Source: Halomonas urumqiensis
GTDB taxonomy: Bacteria > Pseudomonadota > Gammaproteobacteria > Pseudomonadales > Halomonadaceae
Reading direction: 5' to 3'
Length of the DNA: 64,000 nt
Assembly (NCBI RefSeq): GCF_003028575.1
Contig: NZ_PYUD01000006.1
Span: 1 to 64,000, forward strand
The number at the start of each line of letters is the position of its first letter. The first letter of the stretch is position 1. A program made the position numbers and the translations under genes. The notes below the pieces were generated by a model that saw only the letters and a program-made list of their open reading frames with translations, was not told the origin of the DNA and did not search any database. This document shows positions 63,574-64,000 of this stretch, piece by piece.

Positions 63574-64000
63574 CAGCCGAACCGCAGCGCCTGCAGTATC
63601 TCGAGGCGATGGGTATCACCGCTTGGGTGGCTCGCTATACGCTGCCCAATGCCCGGCCCACGCCAGTCTGTGAGTGGGACATGCCCGAAGCCGCCCCTGC
63701 CGAGGCGCCTGGTGACCGGCTGCACGCCCTGCTCGACGAGGCAGTGACGCCGCAACCCCTGGTGCGTGAAGCCCCGCAGCCCGCTCGCGAGCGCACCCAG
63801 CGTCCGGCCAATTCCCGCAAGGCCAGAGCCCTGCTTGGCGATGTGCCGGAGGAGGTCGCCGCGGAGTCATCGCCGACCATTCCCACCGAGCCCGCCACCG
63901 CCGAGCCTGCCGAGGCACTCCGCTATACCGTGCAGGTCGGTTGTCTCGATGGCCGCTGGCTGGTGTTGCTACCGGGTAGCGAGTCGCCAGGCGCTCCCGC
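63570..64000 (+). CDS. Hypothetical protein, 3' truncated by window end
   Basis: The frame begins at GTG 63570, overlapping the bolA stop, and is open to the window edge (143 codons). It starts LQYLEAMGITAWVARYTLPN, followed by a Pro/Ala/Glu-rich linker and a folded part beginning RYTVQVGCLDGRWLVLLPG. Its layout recalls the uncharacterised protein encoded upstream of rimI in pseudomonads; this is a weak memory-based link. Partial at 3'. Confidence 0.72.
   Translation, partial: MTAEPQRLQYLEAMGITAWVARYTLPNARPTPVCEWDMPEAAPAEAPGDRLHALLDEAVTPQPLVREAPQPARERTQRPANSRKARALLGDVPEEVAAESSPTIPTEPATAEPAEALRYTVQVGCLDGRWLVLLPGSESPGAP

Overview
The window is a gene-dense, high-GC stretch of a gammaproteobacterial chromosome, most likely a member of the Halomonadaceae (Halomonas or a close relative). 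This rests on family-level protein resemblance, on Pseudomonas/Halomonas-like gene order (ypjD-corC, ffh-rpsP-rimM-trmD-rplS, xerD-dsbC-hom-thrC-recJ, prfB-lysS), and on a TAXI/TRAP transporter and a soxBDAG sarcosine oxidase operon. No phage, IS transposase or CRISPR array is visible. The species assignment is inference.

Layout. 1-600: the end of an rRNA operon (5S rRNA, its terminator, and a decayed second 5S tail with its own terminator), then a tiny lipoprotein gene. 600-5600: housekeeping and stress genes (Tim44-like membrane protein, isochorismatase-like hydrolase, yaaA, tas, a Sel1-repeat protein, a DEDDh exonuclease). 5600-11400: a LysR regulator divergent from a four-gene cluster (TAXI binding protein, fused TRAP permease, AtuA-like protein, small AtuA-like ferredoxin-fold protein), probably an uptake and catabolism unit for an unidentified organic acid. 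11400-20500: mixed metabolic and hypothetical genes (quinone oxidoreductase, LOG protein, DUF501, ybaK, thioesterase, MalY/PatB-type C-S lyase, CnoX-like thioredoxin, DUF3750) ending in a GlxA-type AraC regulator. 20800-26350: soxB-soxD-soxA-soxG, the four subunits of heterotetrameric sarcosine oxidase, probably controlled by that regulator. 26360-26841: an initiator tRNA gene followed by a tandem array of about 115-bp units, each carrying a broken copy of the tRNA 3' half plus an intrinsic terminator. 27000-31000: phaB and a large DUF349 protein. 31000-34500: minCDE and sbcB. 34500-39750: an M16 peptidase, an SRAP-like protein lacking its active-site residues, a TetR regulator and a PlsC-type acyltransferase. 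39750-53330: core genes for metal transport, cytochrome assembly, SRP, ribosome and tRNA modification, recombination, disulfide isomerisation, threonine synthesis and RecJ. 53300-56500: a copper-export operon (MerR regulator, CopA, and a 23-residue membrane peptide coupled to the copA stop). 56600-64000: FadL porin with a PsrA-like operator, prfB with its programmed frameshift, lysS, a conserved small protein, an MFS exporter, bolA and the start of an unfinished gene.

Two features stand out as not explained by ordinary annotation. One is the tRNA-fMet-derived array, which parallels the tandem tRNA-tail repeats at the E. coli tyrT locus. The other is a family of four interspersed elements of about 110 bp (22093, 49198, 50730 and 61031). 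They fold into the same nested hairpin with compensatory changes, and each carries a Shine-Dalgarno-like box before a short reading frame that stays open in all four copies.

All calls come from reading the sequence and from memory of the families; no database search was run.
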